Below, piece by piece: positions 34,999 to 47,385 of a DNA stretch of 64,000 nucleotides. This DNA comes from Epiperipatus broadwayi (taxonomy: Eukaryota; Onychophora; Udeonychophora; Euonychophora; Peripatidae): assembly GCA_028023455.1 (NCBI GenBank), contig JAQFVV010000022.1, positions 8,701,100 to 8,765,099 of the forward strand. The letters are read 5' to 3'. Position numbers and translations under genes: made by a program. The notes below the pieces were generated by a model, which made no database searches, had not been told where the DNA came from, and saw only the letters and a program-made list of their open reading frames with translations. Position 1 is the first letter of the stretch, and each line of letters starts with the position of its first letter.

Positions 34999-35114
34999 CT
35001 TTTATAGGATGGAATGGATAGTTGTAGGAAGCTTGAAAGACTGAGTTCAAATCCCTTCTAATTACATTAAGTTCATTATAGACAATATACTTGTATTTAA
35101 ATATTAAATATTAG
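34999..35114 (+). repeat. Hammerhead repeat family A, 3' end fragment
   Basis: Carries only the 3' part: 'aggatggaatggatag', 'gcttgaaaga', the B-box-like 'gagttcaaatccc', then 'taattacattaagttcatt' and the tail 'gtatttaaatatt'. The ribozyme region is absent, so the copy is 5' truncated. Confidence 0.8.
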
Positions 35115-35467
35115 TAGAAAAACTGATTAGAATTAGTATATGTTTATATCTATATTATTTTAATAATGACGTACATATGTATTTTTTATTTTATTTTATT
35201 TCTCTTTTTATGTATTTAAAGTCAAAACAGCACTGTAAATATAAAACAATAAATATTAAAACATAAATTTGTGCTGATTGCATACAGATAAGTCTGCTCT
35301 TTTGCTTTCAAAGTTTTGCAGGATTAAGAACTTAGCTGGAATTAAAAAGGTTGCATAGATGTAATTCATTATAACATTTTTGTCCTTTCATTATATATCT
35401 CATATGTATTTACAACAACACAAAATGCTGAAAACTTAACACAAATATTAAAGGTAAACATTGCCTA

Positions 35468-35583
35468 CTAAGATAGTGCAGTGGTAGAAATGAGTGACTT
35501 TGGGAGCTCAAGATTTGAGAATCATGGCTAAATACTATCATATTTGGTATTTGAACTTCTTGTGAGTTCACAAGCAATAAATT
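35468..35583 (+). repeat. tRNA-derived SINE (tRNA-Pro-like), copy 2
   Basis: It starts with TAGTGCAGTGG, a perfect match to the A-box pattern TRGYNNARNNG. The loop region GACTTTGGGAGCTC carries a TGG anticodon in the same position as at 7026-7139. The 3' part 'aacttcttgtgagttca' and caataaa is shared with that copy. The T-arm has decayed. Confidence 0.65.
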
Positions 35584-35589
35584 ATTTGA

Positions 35590-36765
35590 TTATTGATTTG
35601 CTTATTTGTTATGAATATTAAACAATTAATAATTTAATATCTGCTAAATATGCATTCACCACACAATCTTTTTATTATAATAACTATTTATCGTATGGCA
35701 GTACTGTGACATTTTAATGATATCAGCATTTAATTATTCTCTACCTGCTCATTGTGAAGATAAAATAGAGCTATAATATAGTGCTCGCTATCAAAAGGGC
35801 ATTCAGCTATATGAAAAGAGAAGAAAGGAACTTTTTCATTATGCATATGAACTAATTGGACTAATGCATGCAAAACAATTATACCTAATAAGTGAATTTT
35901 AAACATTAACAACACAAAGTTCATAGTTTACAGCTTTGAAGTTATCTACTTTACATGACATTTAATATATTATTTTCATAATAAATTGACAGAAGTCTAT
36001 TAAATACTTTGATTTAAAATATTATATTCTTATTTAATTATTTTATTATATACAATTTTAATGATTACATTTTTTTATTCGTGTAATGATGGCTGTCTTT
36101 TAATAACAATTAGATCAATTAAAGTTTATTTTTTATGCTTTCTTGGGGTTAATATACTACTAGTTTTTAAAAACAACATTTATGTAAACAACATGATAAA
36201 TTCTTGTAGTAATAGAACTGTTTCATTTATATGATAAGAACTTGAATAATATTTATTATTCAAAGCCTTAAATGTCTTTTTGATGCAGAAGACCTTCCTT
36301 AAATGGAATTATTAGAGAGTTAAATGTGTTGTAGAAAAGTTATTCTAAATTTTAAATTGACTTATGCATAGTCTAAATCATGCTTCCTTGGATATTGTTG
36401 GATTTTCTGCTCATCAATAGGTCTGCATTATTAATAATCAACATCTCTTTTGTTTTCTATTTTCTATCCTCTTGTTCACTTGTAAATTACTCTAGCATTC
36501 TTAGCATTAAAATTATTATACTAATGTTTTTATGCATCTGTTGAAAATGCAATTTTTTTAACAATTTACTAATGCATAATGAAAAAAATTAAATACTAAA
36601 TATACAAGAAAACTCACTTATAAAATAATGGTGCTAGGAAAGTATAATTATTATAAAAATAAAGAATTTAAACATTTAAAAATTTATTAATTTTTAAATA
36701 TTATATTATGCAGATAAATTCGTTTTAAAATTAAAACATTTTTAATGATCTAAACATATTGCATA
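35590..36765. other. AT-rich stretch, nothing recognised
   Basis: No feature recognised. The minus ORF 35730-35924 shows no motif. Confidence 0.4.
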
Positions 36766-36767
36766 CT

Positions 36768-36768
36768 A

Positions 36769-36818
<50 letters not shown>

Positions 36819-36823
36819 CAATG

Positions 36824-36866
<43 letters not shown>
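36768..36866. repeat. (TAA)n microsatellite
   Basis: About 30 copies of TAA with a short AACAACAATGA interruption. The minus ORF of Tyr runs is an artefact. Confidence 0.95.
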
Positions 36867-36868
<2 letters not shown>

Positions 36869-36869
36869 T

Positions 36870-38700
36870 AAAGATATGTAATTCTTCTTATCAGTCATTA
36901 TTAATAAGTTCTTTTCCCCTAAAAGTGGAAATTCTTCAGTCATTCAACACAGTATCTGATCTAACTTTTCTTACATATGGTTAGGGATATTTCATATAAA
37001 ACAAGTTTCAAGTATTTATTTTAATAATGATGTTTATGAAAATGCATAGACAGAATAGGATACTTAATTGAATTGGATCAGTTTAATCTTACATATTTAT
37101 CTTATATATAGATATAATGTTGCATGAATATATATATATATAATTATTTAGCCAATTGCAAACTAATATTTAAAAATGTAATTGATATTGTAGTGTCAAA
37201 TAATTTTTTTTATAATTAAAAGTAGTTTTGCATTAAAACTGCATTTTTATATAATGTAAAAATATAGCATTTAAAATTGTACATATCTCAATCTATTTAT
37301 CAATTTACTTGAAAAATTCTCTATGTGAATGCACTTACTTTTTGTATACATTTATAAAAGATTTTTTTTAGAAATATATCATCTGGAAAATTTTTTGAGA
37401 TTCAAAGACTATAAGACATTATTACTATGTGCAATGTGCAGTTAGAATGGGATAATAATAATCTACAGGATGACATATTTCCTCAATGCATAGTGTATAC
37501 TTTTTTTTACTTCTATAAAGATGATTACATATGAATTTGACTTTTACATGCTGTTGAAGTTCTGCATAGAGAGTAGTATATAAAACCATGCATGATATTG
37601 TAAAATCATTTTAACTTTATTGTACAGATACACATGCTGCTTTACTTTTATTAGCTTTTGAGTTATCTTAATGAAAGTGTTGTTTGTCAGAGTAGTTTGT
37701 AGTAAAAAAGAGGATAGTAACTGAAATATAAATGAACATCATGAAATTGAGTGCTATTTAAAGATGTGCAAGTAATTTTTCTGTCACACATTTAACAGTG
37801 TAATGATTGCCTTTTGAATCTTGTTCTATCTTAAAAATATTTTTAAAACTTTAAATAATACATATTATTGGGAAGTTCTTATTCAGTATAAGAAGTATTT
37901 TTTAATGCAAAAATTTATTTCAGTTTAATTATTAGAGTTTAATTTGTATTATATAACAGTTCAGTAGTATTAGCAGAAATATATTTTAAAAAGTTAGCAA
38001 TTAAAGTTTGTTTCCATATTTTAGTATACTATTTTGTAAAAAAAAAATGAAATTTATGAATTCCTATATTCAATTAAATAATTTTCTTGAACAACAGAAG
38101 AGAAATAAGCAGTGAGAAGAACAAGAAATGGAGGATCTTTAATAAAAAAAAGAATTAAAATTATTTTTAGTTTTTATTAATAATTTCAAATTTATGTTTT
38201 ATATTTATAATTTAACAAGTTCAATTAAATATATTTATCTCTATAAACTTTATTATGAGAATAATGTGTATACAGTGTCATAGGTAGTTTGTAAGTGTGA
38301 CATAGCAAAAGGTACAAATAATTTTGTGATATGTGTGGGGGAGTGAGACTTTACTATGTATGAATAAGTATATTTTTATTAAAATTTAATGAATAATAAG
38401 TAAATATTTATATGACTATATAATTTCAAATAATTTCAACTTTATCTGTCAATTTTACAACATGTCTTTCATGTAATATATCAGTTCATTTAAAAAGTGA
38501 TTTCCAATATATGTAGTTGGATTATGAGTTAGGCTTAGTTTTAAAGAAGGGAATTGCAATGTATATTGAATATATTCTATATTTATAATTAATGTTTGCA
38601 ATGAAATTCTTTTTCCCCATCCATGATTCAAATTTTTATTTTTATTTTAGACATTTTTTCTGTTACAAATTTTGAATTAAATTGTGTGCTTTTATTTACA
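36870..38700. other. AT-rich stretch, nothing recognised
   Basis: About 1.8 kb with no ORF, hairpin or tRNA-like sequence noted. Confidence 0.45.
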
Positions 38701-38777
38701 AGGTACATGAACCACCACTCTTCACTCTATCTCATAACACTGATACACTTGAACACATATATGTTGAAAAAATAAAT

Positions 38778-38832
38778 AATCACCAATATATGTATTTCAT
38801 GCTAAACCAGCACTCATCAGTTGGTCCAGATT
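38778..38832 (-). ncRNA. Hammerhead ribozyme motif A6 (intact)
   Basis: On minus: CTGATGA, helix II TGCT/AGCA closed by a G-U pair, GAAA, TACATATA, TTGGTGATT. Helix III is A15.1-U16.1, U-A, A-U with a CA loop. Helix I is ACCAA/TTGGT plus AATC/GATT with a TGG bulge. All core positions match; this and A12 are the best candidates for activity. Confidence 0.85.
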
Positions 38833-39197
38833 ATCATCTCTACACATATATGCAATAAGTGCTCAGATGTATATTAATATAGACAATCGTCATACTTTAA
38901 TGGACAGACTTCAATCCACCCCACACTCCAATTCTTCAACTGTCCATCCAATTGAAAATCTGATGATGGAATGCTCAAAGTACATGAGGGGTCAGATTGA
39001 CTTTAGGTCAACATAGGTGTGATGAGAATCTCAGCATCAGGGTGGCCTTTGAGTGCTTCATCATCAGATTTTCAATTGGATGGACAGTTGAAGAGTTGGA
39101 GTGTGGAGTGGATTGAAGCCTGTCCATTAAAGTATGAAGATTGGTTATCTTAATATATATCTGAGCACTTATAATATATATATGTGTTAGAGATGAT

Positions 39198-39252
39198 AAT
39201 CTGGACCAACTGATGATTGCTGGTTTATCATGAAATATGTATATTGGTGATT
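39198..39252 (+). ncRNA. Hammerhead motif A7 (core intact, helix II weak)
   Basis: CTGATGA and GAAA are intact; helix II is TTGCT against ATCAT with two mismatches. Helix III (TATGTATA) and helix I match A6. Probably weak or inactive. Confidence 0.7.
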
Positions 39253-39349
39253 ATTTATCTTTTCAACATATATGTGTTCAAGTGTATCAGTGTTATAAAA
39301 TAGAGTTGTGTGTCATGTGAAAGTCTATGCTCATATACCTTATATATTA

Positions 39350-40140
39350 CATATATTGATACAAGTATATAAAGACATGTATTTCAATTATTACAAGGTA
39401 TAAGAAAAATTGATTTTTATTGTGCTACAATTAATTAAAATAGAATTGGACTAAAATTAAAATATGTATATTTGATTAAAAAAAAAAGATTTTCAAAAAC
39501 AATTTTATGTGTCTGTAATAAAAACAAACCCTATAAAAAATTTCATGTCTTTATCAAGTTATGATATTGAAATTTATTGGGCAACCAAAGTTCCTAATGA
39601 GAAATCAGAAAAATTTATACATAAATCATGCTGGGCATATATATTGTAATGCTCTCAACATATATGGTGTAAAATCACACATATATTCTCTTTAAATATG
39701 TTAGTAATTTAATAATTTAAAATAAATTATGAAGAAAAAGAGAAACAAAAATAGTTTAAAAGCAGATTTTTAAAAATTAAATTAATAAAAAAAACAGGTT
39801 GAATCATTTTTGTTTTAAGAATAAGTTGTTTTTAGAAAGAGTAAGGGTGGGGAAAGGTAATCATGAGATAAAGATTTAAAACCCGCTCTCTTCTTTTTAT
39901 AATGAAAAATAAATACATGTAAAGGAGTTTGAAATAAAATTGTCAATAGAATTAATTAGAAAATTTTATAAACTATCTCATCAGCAGGACTTCACTTAAA
40001 ATTTGAAAGATTCCTGGCTGATAAGATATTAGATAAATCTAAGAAAAAAAGGTTAGATAAAAATGTAAAAATTAATTAAAACCAAATTAAAATTATGATA
40101 AAAATTAGACAATGGGAGTGTTAAATATAAAATTGGCAGC
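39350..40140. other. AT-rich stretch, nothing recognised
   Basis: No feature recognised. Confidence 0.4.
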
Positions 40141-40575
40141 TTGTCTATTGTTATTCAGTTTCCAGATTGTTTTCAGACATTTTCTCAAAGTCAGTTCAGT
40201 TTGTCATTTGCTGAGTTCATCAAGTCATTCATCATTACTGAGACCATAATCACTGAGATCTGCAGAGAGCCAGTTATTTACTTGCCATGGAAAATATAAA
40301 TGTAGAAGCTGAAGAAGTAGCATATGCATTGCTAAAAAACCTTTGGAGTGTTTAGATAGGCTTCATGCTCTGGGTTCTCAGCTTCATCAACTGCTCTTAC
40401 CTACAATCAATGCTTCATCCATAATATAGATGCTGCCACATGCTATCCCTCATTGTCCATCAGAAGTATGGAAGGAAAAACATGAAGCCATTGCTGGAGA
40501 CCAAAAGGCCAACTAATTGGAAATCAAAACCAAAGGAAAGTGTCAACTGCAGAAAGATGATGTCATCTTGACATA
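40141..40575. other. Less AT-rich segment, unrecognised
   Basis: The composition is closer to coding than the surroundings, and short open stretches can be read on plus (one reads ECLDRLHALGSQLHQLLLPT near 40340-40400). Stops and shifts break them, and I recognise no family. It may be the body of an old retroelement, given the RTE-like tail that follows at 40721. Confidence 0.35.
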
Positions 40576-40720
40576 ATTAAAAATCTAGGTAAATATAATT
40601 TTTCAATCATAAACTGTCTAGACATATATTTTTTCAAATAAAGGACAATCAGTAATATTTAATCTCTTAATAATTAATGTATACTTATTTATTCCTTACT
40701 CTTTTTCCATAAAATAAAAG

Positions 40721-40884
40721 ACCCAGAAAGAGACCACATGTGAGATGGATGGATGAAATAAGAACATGTGCAGGGGTGTTGTGGAAAAGAGAAGCTAAAG
40801 ATCGGAGAAGATGGATTAAACTTGGAGAGACCTTCATCCTGCAGTGGATTGATAATGGTTGTTGATGATGATGATGATGATTAT
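40721..40884 (+). pseudogene. RTE-like LINE 3' tail with (GAT)n
   Basis: Translation gives RPRKRPHVRWMDEIR, then W.REAKDRRRW and ETFILQWIDNG, matching the C-terminal W.R.A.DR..W..L..AF..QW of RTE-like ORF2. It ends in five GAT repeats (40867-40881). The 5' truncation is abrupt at about 40720, typical of LINE insertion. Confidence 0.85.
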
Positions 40885-40889
40885 TTATT

Positions 40890-42305
40890 CTTTTCTATTA
40901 AATTGTACTGTTGTATTTATATAAATATATGTGTGTGTGAATAAATAAATGTTTACTTAAAATGTTGCTTGATGTATACTCTTTCTTTTAACTGCATCAC
41001 CAGTAATTTAAAGATTAGAAATATTTTAATGTGTTAATTAATACTGCACTGGGTTCCCCGATTAAGAGTGTGAGTTAGCGTAAGTATATTTCAAGTGCTG
41101 GGTTTGTGAGCCTATTGTCCAGGCGTACCGGCTATATAAAACATATATGGCTGGAAAGCACCTGGGACTTGTTCTCAAAACAAATAAAGTGTTTTGGATG
41201 TCATTTGTGTAGCCTCGATCTGGCTGTAGGTATTATTGATGGTTAATCTTTTACCCCTCTGCTTGAATGTGTGATCTGATCCTGGAAGCATTAAATAAGA
41301 AAAATGATCATGTAAAGTAAATGGTAAAACATTAGTAAATAACCATATGAGTAAAAATAAATGATAATGTATAAAAATGATAAATATCAAAATATTTTTA
41401 GACAATGGATAGTTACAAATGACCAAAAATGTCCATGTTGATTATTTGTTTCAATAAATATAGAATCATGACTCAAATTTCCAAACTAATTTGACAAAAT
41501 ATACATACATTAACTGAGAAATAATATAAGAAGCATCAGATTGGAAAATATACCAATCAGTTATATATATATATAGAAAATACCTTAATGTAATAAATAT
41601 GGCTTTTACTCCGAAAAACAATGAAAGATCTTGGCAGGATCTAGATTTGTCAGTTAACCTTGTCTTCACAGATGTCCAGTAAATATCAATCTTGCAACTT
41701 AATTCTTAAATTCTATAGTCATATTTTAGAGACTAAATTTACAAAATTTCAGTTATATATGTATAACATTCAGTTTGAAATATTTTTTACCAAATACAAT
41801 TATTTTTTAACAAATTTATAATTAAAATTAATTATTAACATAAGTAAAAGAATAAAAAAATTGTAAAAGACATAAATTATTAATCTCAAAAACTTTTATT
41901 TATGAAAAATAATGTTTACATGCTTATAAAAGACAGAAAAAATTGTTTTACAGATCTTCAACAGTCTGGGACCATTTGTATATTGATTATCTTCTGATAA
42001 ATAATAGTAAACTGATGTAGCTTTACCACTCACCTATCAGCATTGATGCAAATTGAATCTATTATTCATCTTTTGCTTAGCTACTACTGATTCGTGGATC
42101 TGGAACATTAAGTAACTTCCACGTTTCATTATACAAGAATTTTGATGCAATGATAAAATCTCTGTTTTTTTACTTTCCTAATAGTGTTCATGAAAAGACT
42201 GACTGGATCCGGGACAGGCACTGTGAACAATAGCCTACATCTAACATTCCATATAGCATGTACAATAAAGATGGAAAGTCTAATAATAGGAAACGGTTTA
42301 GTTTG
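40890..42305. other. AT-rich region with one GC-richer patch
   Basis: 41041-41170 is clearly less AT-rich (ccccgattaagag, 'ccaggcgtaccggc') with no recognisable identity. (TA)n lies at 41560-41574. The minus ORFs 41175-41426 and 41466-41669 show no family motif. Confidence 0.4.
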
Positions 42306-42311
42306 TAAGGC

Positions 42312-42680
42312 TTACCTTACAGACATGATTTTATAGTAATTCACCTTTAAGATTTGGTATATGGCTAAATTTATTTTACTGAGTCCAGGGCATGAGTAGA
42401 TTATATGGTTGAATGACTCTTCTTGCTTTTTACATATTTGACAAAAAGGGTCTATCTTATTGTAAAATCTTTTGAAATGAAGGAATTTATTTGTAGGCAT
42501 GGCTTCTAAGTTTATTTTAATAATGAGATTAAGGTACTTAGGCTCAAGAGTGAAAAATTTAAAAATTGTTGTTAATTTATAGTTGGTGACGCCAAGATTT
42601 GGAGTAAATGTGGGATAATTCGGATTAATTATATTGTACGCCTCCCAGCAAAGTTTACTTTTTATGCTGTTTTCTAAATA
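42312..42680 (-). pseudogene. LINE ORF2 C-terminal end with Cys/His knuckle
   Basis: A minus-strand frame stays open from about 42680 to the stop at 42312. Its first Met is at 42500, but homology-like sequence starts upstream (LCWEAYNIINPNYPTF, about 42640). It ends with PFCQICKKQEESFNHIIYSCP, that is C-X2-C-X7/8-H-X4/5-C, the knuckle found at the end of many LINE ORF2 proteins. The open length of about 120 codons suggests modest age. No RT part is nearby, so the copy is truncated. Confidence 0.7.
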
Positions 42681-42689
42681 TATTTAAGC

Positions 42690-44767
42690 ATATTCTAAGT
42701 GCTTCTAAATTGTGATTGAAATTTATTGGGTAATTAAAGAACCTGATTAAAAATAAAAATTAAATTGAATCTAAATCTTTTGTAATTGTTAGAATTTGTC
42801 ATTAAAGCATTCTCTCTACATATCATTGATGATGTAAATTTTATGTTTATAATTATACAAAGATTTTCACAAACAATATCTATAAGATATATTATTGAAA
42901 TCCATCCACTTTGCTATTATTGGGTGGTATGGAATTGTTGTTTTAAAAATGCACAAACATTATGTGGAACAAGGTTCACTGAGTAAAAATAAAGTAGGTG
43001 AATAATCTGCTATAAAATTAATATTTATTTTAATTAATGGGTTTTTAAAAAAAAGTCCAAATGAGAAGTGATATAGGTTTATTACCCTATTTTTGTTGGT
43101 ACAATCTAATTCTCATGAATCTCAACAGTCTTTTAGATTTTTTTCTGGTGGTGAGTATCATATCTAGATAGGATTCTGGTGTTAGAAAATCTATGTTTTA
43201 TATTAAATATGAAGGAAGAGTGATGATAATGAGCATTGTTACATTGAATTAGCATGTTCATCTCACTAATCCATATAAAAAAACTTCTCACACACCACAT
43301 GAATATCTAAAACTCCCTTGGCCCCAAGCAGCATTGGATGATTAGGGATGAATAGAAAATTATTAATTTTTTAATTAGTAATATAAATAATTTTTATGTT
43401 ATACCATTTCAGAGTACATTCAATGCCTATTGCTTCTTTTATATAAGGTAATCCAAGTTCTAATGATTATTGCTTTAGCTTTCTTTTTTATTATTATTGT
43501 TTGAGCCTGGGCTCAGGCTTTATCTGTGTGTGATTCTTTTATTCTCACATGTAGTTACCAATGTAATGTTTATAAAATTTATTGTTTCATCTCTGTATGA
43601 TTTATCTGCAAGATTAAATGCTATAGTAAAACGTGTTTAGCTAAGAAAAATAATATCTTGTTTCATTAGTTTATTATCATGTCACAAAATACAGTGGAAA
43701 CTCAATCCATCATTTTTCAGAAGAAAACAAAAGTTTCTGTTAAGTATTAAAAATTATAGATAAGATGAATTTAATCCTTGTTATTGCAATATGTTATAAT
43801 ATATTTAAAAAACTACCTTCTGGGGGAAAAAATGTTTTGGTCAATTATGCCTTAAATCAAAGAATAATTTTTAAAAACTTAGAACACTTCACACTTATTT
43901 TATGCAAATGAATGTTTTATTTACTTCAGTTATTGGAGAGTTAGACACAACTTCAAGTTTATTCAATTCTCCTCCTTATTTAATATTGTCACAGGGGTAA
44001 ATTATAATAAACCAGGACAACAATTAAAAGCATGAAGTACATTAGCATGATAAACTACTTGCAATGAATTAAAACTTAAAAATGTGAATTATGTTCCTGT
44101 GATAAATTGTGATTTTCCATAACAAGATTTCCAGGTCTTCACTCAGAGAATAGTTCTGTACATTATTTTGAGTTTATAAAAGTTATCCATATGAGAAAAT
44201 GTTGTGTTAGTCCTATTATTTGTCACTGATCTAGATTTATAAATGACATTTTGAGAATTGGTGGAGCTGGAAAAAAGTAACAGTATTTATATTGTGTTGA
44301 TTATGGCAACAAAAAGAACCACTGAAGCTTTACATTTTTATTATATTTATATGCATTGTAACACTGGGTATGTGATGTAATCATTGGTTAATTCATCTAG
44401 GGTAATTCAGTGTTTTATTTCTTTCACAGAAAAATGATAAAATAAATATTATCATGGCTTTGTTTAAAAATTATTTTAACTTCACACCAAAAAATAAATG
44501 TAGTTACATTGAGGCTTTAAATATGTTTAATTTCTCATATATGTAGCTTTCAGTTGAGTAGAATTTATAGAAACACTTTTAAATTATTAAATAACTACCA
44601 AAGTTATATATATACAATGCTTTTAAATTTTCACTTATACAAAGACTTTTCTTTTATCTCACTATGTAGACTTTTAATACTTACAAAATATTTAGTTACT
44701 GTGAAAATAAAATATATCTTACATTTAAAACAGGCAAAACTCACTATACATATTACCACACACAACA
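42690..44767. other. AT-rich region, no recognised feature
   Basis: Several short ORFs without motifs. A short palindromic patch gagcctgggctcagg lies near 43503. Confidence 0.45.
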
Positions 44768-44905
44768 AGCTAGAGTAATCAATGGATGCCAGAAGGCTTG
44801 TGAATAAAATCCCCATCTTGTGCCTACTCATTCAATATCCCCAGACTAGTTTCTGGCTTGTGGCCTTCACCAGTGAGGAGCCTTGGATCTGAGAGTTTGT
44901 GTATA
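44768..44905 (-). repeat. Hammerhead repeat family B, copy 2
   Basis: Minus-strand copy collinear with 2060-2215, including ctctcagatc, the motif and 'cacaagccttctggcatcc'. A small palindrome (tgtgtataac/gttatacaca, 44899-44922) abuts its 5' end. Confidence 0.75.
44836..44880 (-). ncRNA. Hammerhead motif B (near-intact)
   Basis: On minus: CTGGTGA (one change from CTGATGA), helix II GGC/GCC closing CACAA, GAAA, C-TA-G helix III, then GTC. Helix I pairs CCTCA with TGGGG over 5 bp. Except for the A to G change it meets the type I hammerhead rule with a 2-nt helix III loop. Confidence 0.7.
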
Positions 44906-45396
44906 ACAACAGTTATACACAAGCATAAGAAGTGGTGGTCATGTGATGTTTATATCTTACATTTATTATTAAAAATATCATTAAAGAACAAAAAATATTT
45001 AAACAAAACTATTAACATTGGGATTAAATAAAAACTTATTTTTCATCTTTAAAACATAACATAAAAAATTTTCACCAAAGGGTACAAAGAGAAATCTGAA
45101 ATTAAAAGAACAAAATAAAACTAAATTATAGATTTATTAACATTAAATAATGGATACAAAGTAACATGCATTCCAGGGTGGTACCATTATAAACCAGATA
45201 TGGCAGTTTCAATTCAGTTTATATGTCAGATTCATTTCAGTTTTGGGTTGAAGGGTTATAAATTATTAATAGTATAATGAATCAGAACATTTTTTAAAGT
45301 TTTCCAATGAATTAAAATGATACTATTGATATACATGATAAATTGCTATTAAACATCATATGATCACCATCTCATGCTAGCACATAACTGTTAGTA

Positions 45397-45514
45397 AACA
45401 GACAAAAACTCTCCATATAGTAGATAGGGATTTTATGCACAAGCCTTCTGGCATCCATTGATTACTCTGGTTAGCACAATGTGGCACTACTATATGGAGA
45501 GTTTTTGCCTGTTT
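45397..45514. repeat. Hammerhead repeat family B fragment inside a hairpin
   Basis: 28-bp inverted ends (45397-45424 and 45487-45514; aaaactctccatatagtag and complement) enclose 62 bp. That core includes 'gggattttatgcacaagcc' and 'gattactctgg' of family B. No ribozyme part is present. Confidence 0.7.
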
Positions 45515-45519
45515 AATAA

Positions 45520-47024
45520 ATTGCTATTGTAATTTATTTTTAGCACTAATGCTTATTTATATTGCTGTATATTTTGAGACATCCAAAACACTTTCAATCT
45601 ATTTGGATTTCTTATAAATTTAATTGATGTCATGTTTAAGTTACAATCTTTTCAGTTGATTGCAAGGATATGTTTTGCTGTTTAATAAGATTGTTCATAC
45701 TTGTTTAGGAGTGACCGATGATGACGATTCTCATTCCAATGACTTTTCTTGTTACTTTAGCATCGTTTAATGAACTCCTAAATACTGCATTTAAAAACAT
45801 TGATCTTTTCTACATATCTCATTTTAATCAATCGTGTTATTTATTTCCTTCACAAATTGATCATTTGATTAAGTTCATTTGTTTCTATATATTCTAATCC
45901 TAACGTATCTATTTTAATTCTTATATCTGAAAAATGATTATAAGCAACAAATTTTTAAATTGTTAAGATTATTTTTAAATTTTATAATATCGTAATAAAG
46001 CATTTTTTTAAAAAATATTTTCTGAAAGACTTGAGTGAAACCTAAGTCAATAATTCCAGTCTTTAAAGCTAAGAATTATGGGTAAGAAAGGTGACCTACT
46101 CCTTTAAATATATTCAATCAATAAGAAAATTTTACAACGAAAGGAAGAAAAAATGTATATATATATTTTTTTTAAATGTACTTTTTAATGTGTTTTTGCA
46201 AAATAAATATGATTACAATTTTATTTATGAATTTCTGGCGTTATTATTGAATTTATTAAAGAAAATGTTTACACAAGTTTATAACATTATTGATTTTTGA
46301 TTTTCACCCTTTTTATTTTTGTTTTGTAATTTTATTTTTTTAACAACAGCAACAGGAAAAAAAAAATATTATTGATAATTTATAAATTATGTTATCTTCT
46401 AGTTTTGTTTTCCGCATAAATGTCAAATCAAATTATAATATATATTTTTATTTAATATTTATTCCAATATTGTTGGTTAACAAACTGATAATAGGGTGAA
46501 ATAAAACTAACCGAGAGTCTGCGACCTAAATTGATTGCAATTAATTTTCAAAATTGTCACTAGAGGGCTATTATTATGCAAACTAATTAAGAAAAGAGGA
46601 AAACAAAAAACTTAATAATAATTAATGTGTTTGTTTTTATAAATATGAGAAATAATGTATTTTATATATATCATAATTACCTTATTTATAAACTAATTAA
46701 CTTTTTAGAGTTTAATCTCAACAGCAAAACAGCATTTGAAATAATAAAATGATTCATAGATTATTATTATTATTTTTTTTAGTTAATGATAAATTCCAAA
46801 TTGGTTATTTTATATGAATATTTCCCTGCATATTCTGAAAAGCAGAATATAAAATAAACAATGCTCTGATGACAGAAGATACATATTAGCTTTATCTGTG
46901 TTAGATCTGATTAACTTTACCTTCAAAACTGTTTATAAGAATAATGATGTGTAGTAAATTCTAAGATTGCATTCTGACTCATTAAGGGGAAGACTATGAA
47001 TTGATCCATATATAAAATACTGTA
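45520..47024. other. AT-rich region, no recognised feature
   Basis: A slightly less AT-rich patch at 46497-46580 (accgagagtctgcgacc, 'cactagagggctatta') may be the 3' end of an unknown SINE. Otherwise nothing. Confidence 0.4.
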
Positions 47025-47385
47025 CTCAATATGGAGAGATGCATGTTAGGAGTAACAAGAAGAGATCGAAAATGCAATATATGGGTAAGAAAACAAACAG
47101 GTGTTATTGACGTTATTGAAAAAATTAAAAGTCTGAAATGGAGTTGGGCTGGACATATTGCTAGAAGAGATGATGATAGATGGACAATTGAAATCTTAAA
47201 CTGAATTCCAAGAGATTGTAAAAGACCCAGAAAGAGACCACATGTGAGATGGATGGATGAAATAAGAAAGTGTGCAGGAATAATGTGGAGAATACAAGCT
47301 AAAGATCGGGAAAGATGGTTTGACTTGGAGAGACCTTCATCCTGCAATCAATTGATAATGGTTGATGGTGATGATGATGATGATT
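47025..47385 (+). pseudogene. RTE-like LINE 3' end, youngest-looking copy
   Basis: Translation with one stop gives MERCMLGVTRRDRKCNIW, VRKQTGVIDVIEKIKSL, KWSWAGHIARRDDDRWTIEI, then a TGA at about 47202, then RPRKRPHVRWMDEIRKCAG and a DRERWFDLERPSS block. These are the post-palm motifs of RTE-like ORF2 (R.ML.....D...WIR..T.V.D, KW.WAGH.AR..D.RW). The tail is TGATGGT(GAT)n at 47364-47384. The sharp 5' start at about 47025 is typical LINE truncation. Confidence 0.9.

Larger units (their letters stand above)
38705..39345. repeat. Hammerhead repeat family A, head-to-head pair 3 (best palindrome)
   Basis: The minus copy (38705-38983) and plus copy (38984-39345) form an inverted repeat with arms of about 280 bp, high identity and a spacer of about 64 bp. 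The spacer (38984-39047) is the 5' block of the plus copy, also present at 51700-51780 and 58600-58670. Both arms end at the 'agtgtatcagtgttat' block. Each arm has a hammerhead motif with CTGATGA and GAAA intact. Confidence 0.9.

Noticed and set aside
36731-36943. Minus ORF with poly-Tyr runs
   Set aside because: Translation of the (TAA)n microsatellite.
39055-39085. CTGATGA next to GAAA in the 'gaaaatctgatgatg(g/a)aatgctc' block of family A (also 16335, 26940, 58680)
   Set aside because: Only one or two bases lie between the boxes, so helix II cannot form; not a second hammerhead.
39955-40000. CTGATGAG on minus near 39970
   Set aside because: No GAAA within reach and no helix II; chance match.
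46994-47347. 117-codon minus ORF
   Set aside because: Antisense shadow of the plus-strand RTE-like ORF2 tail.
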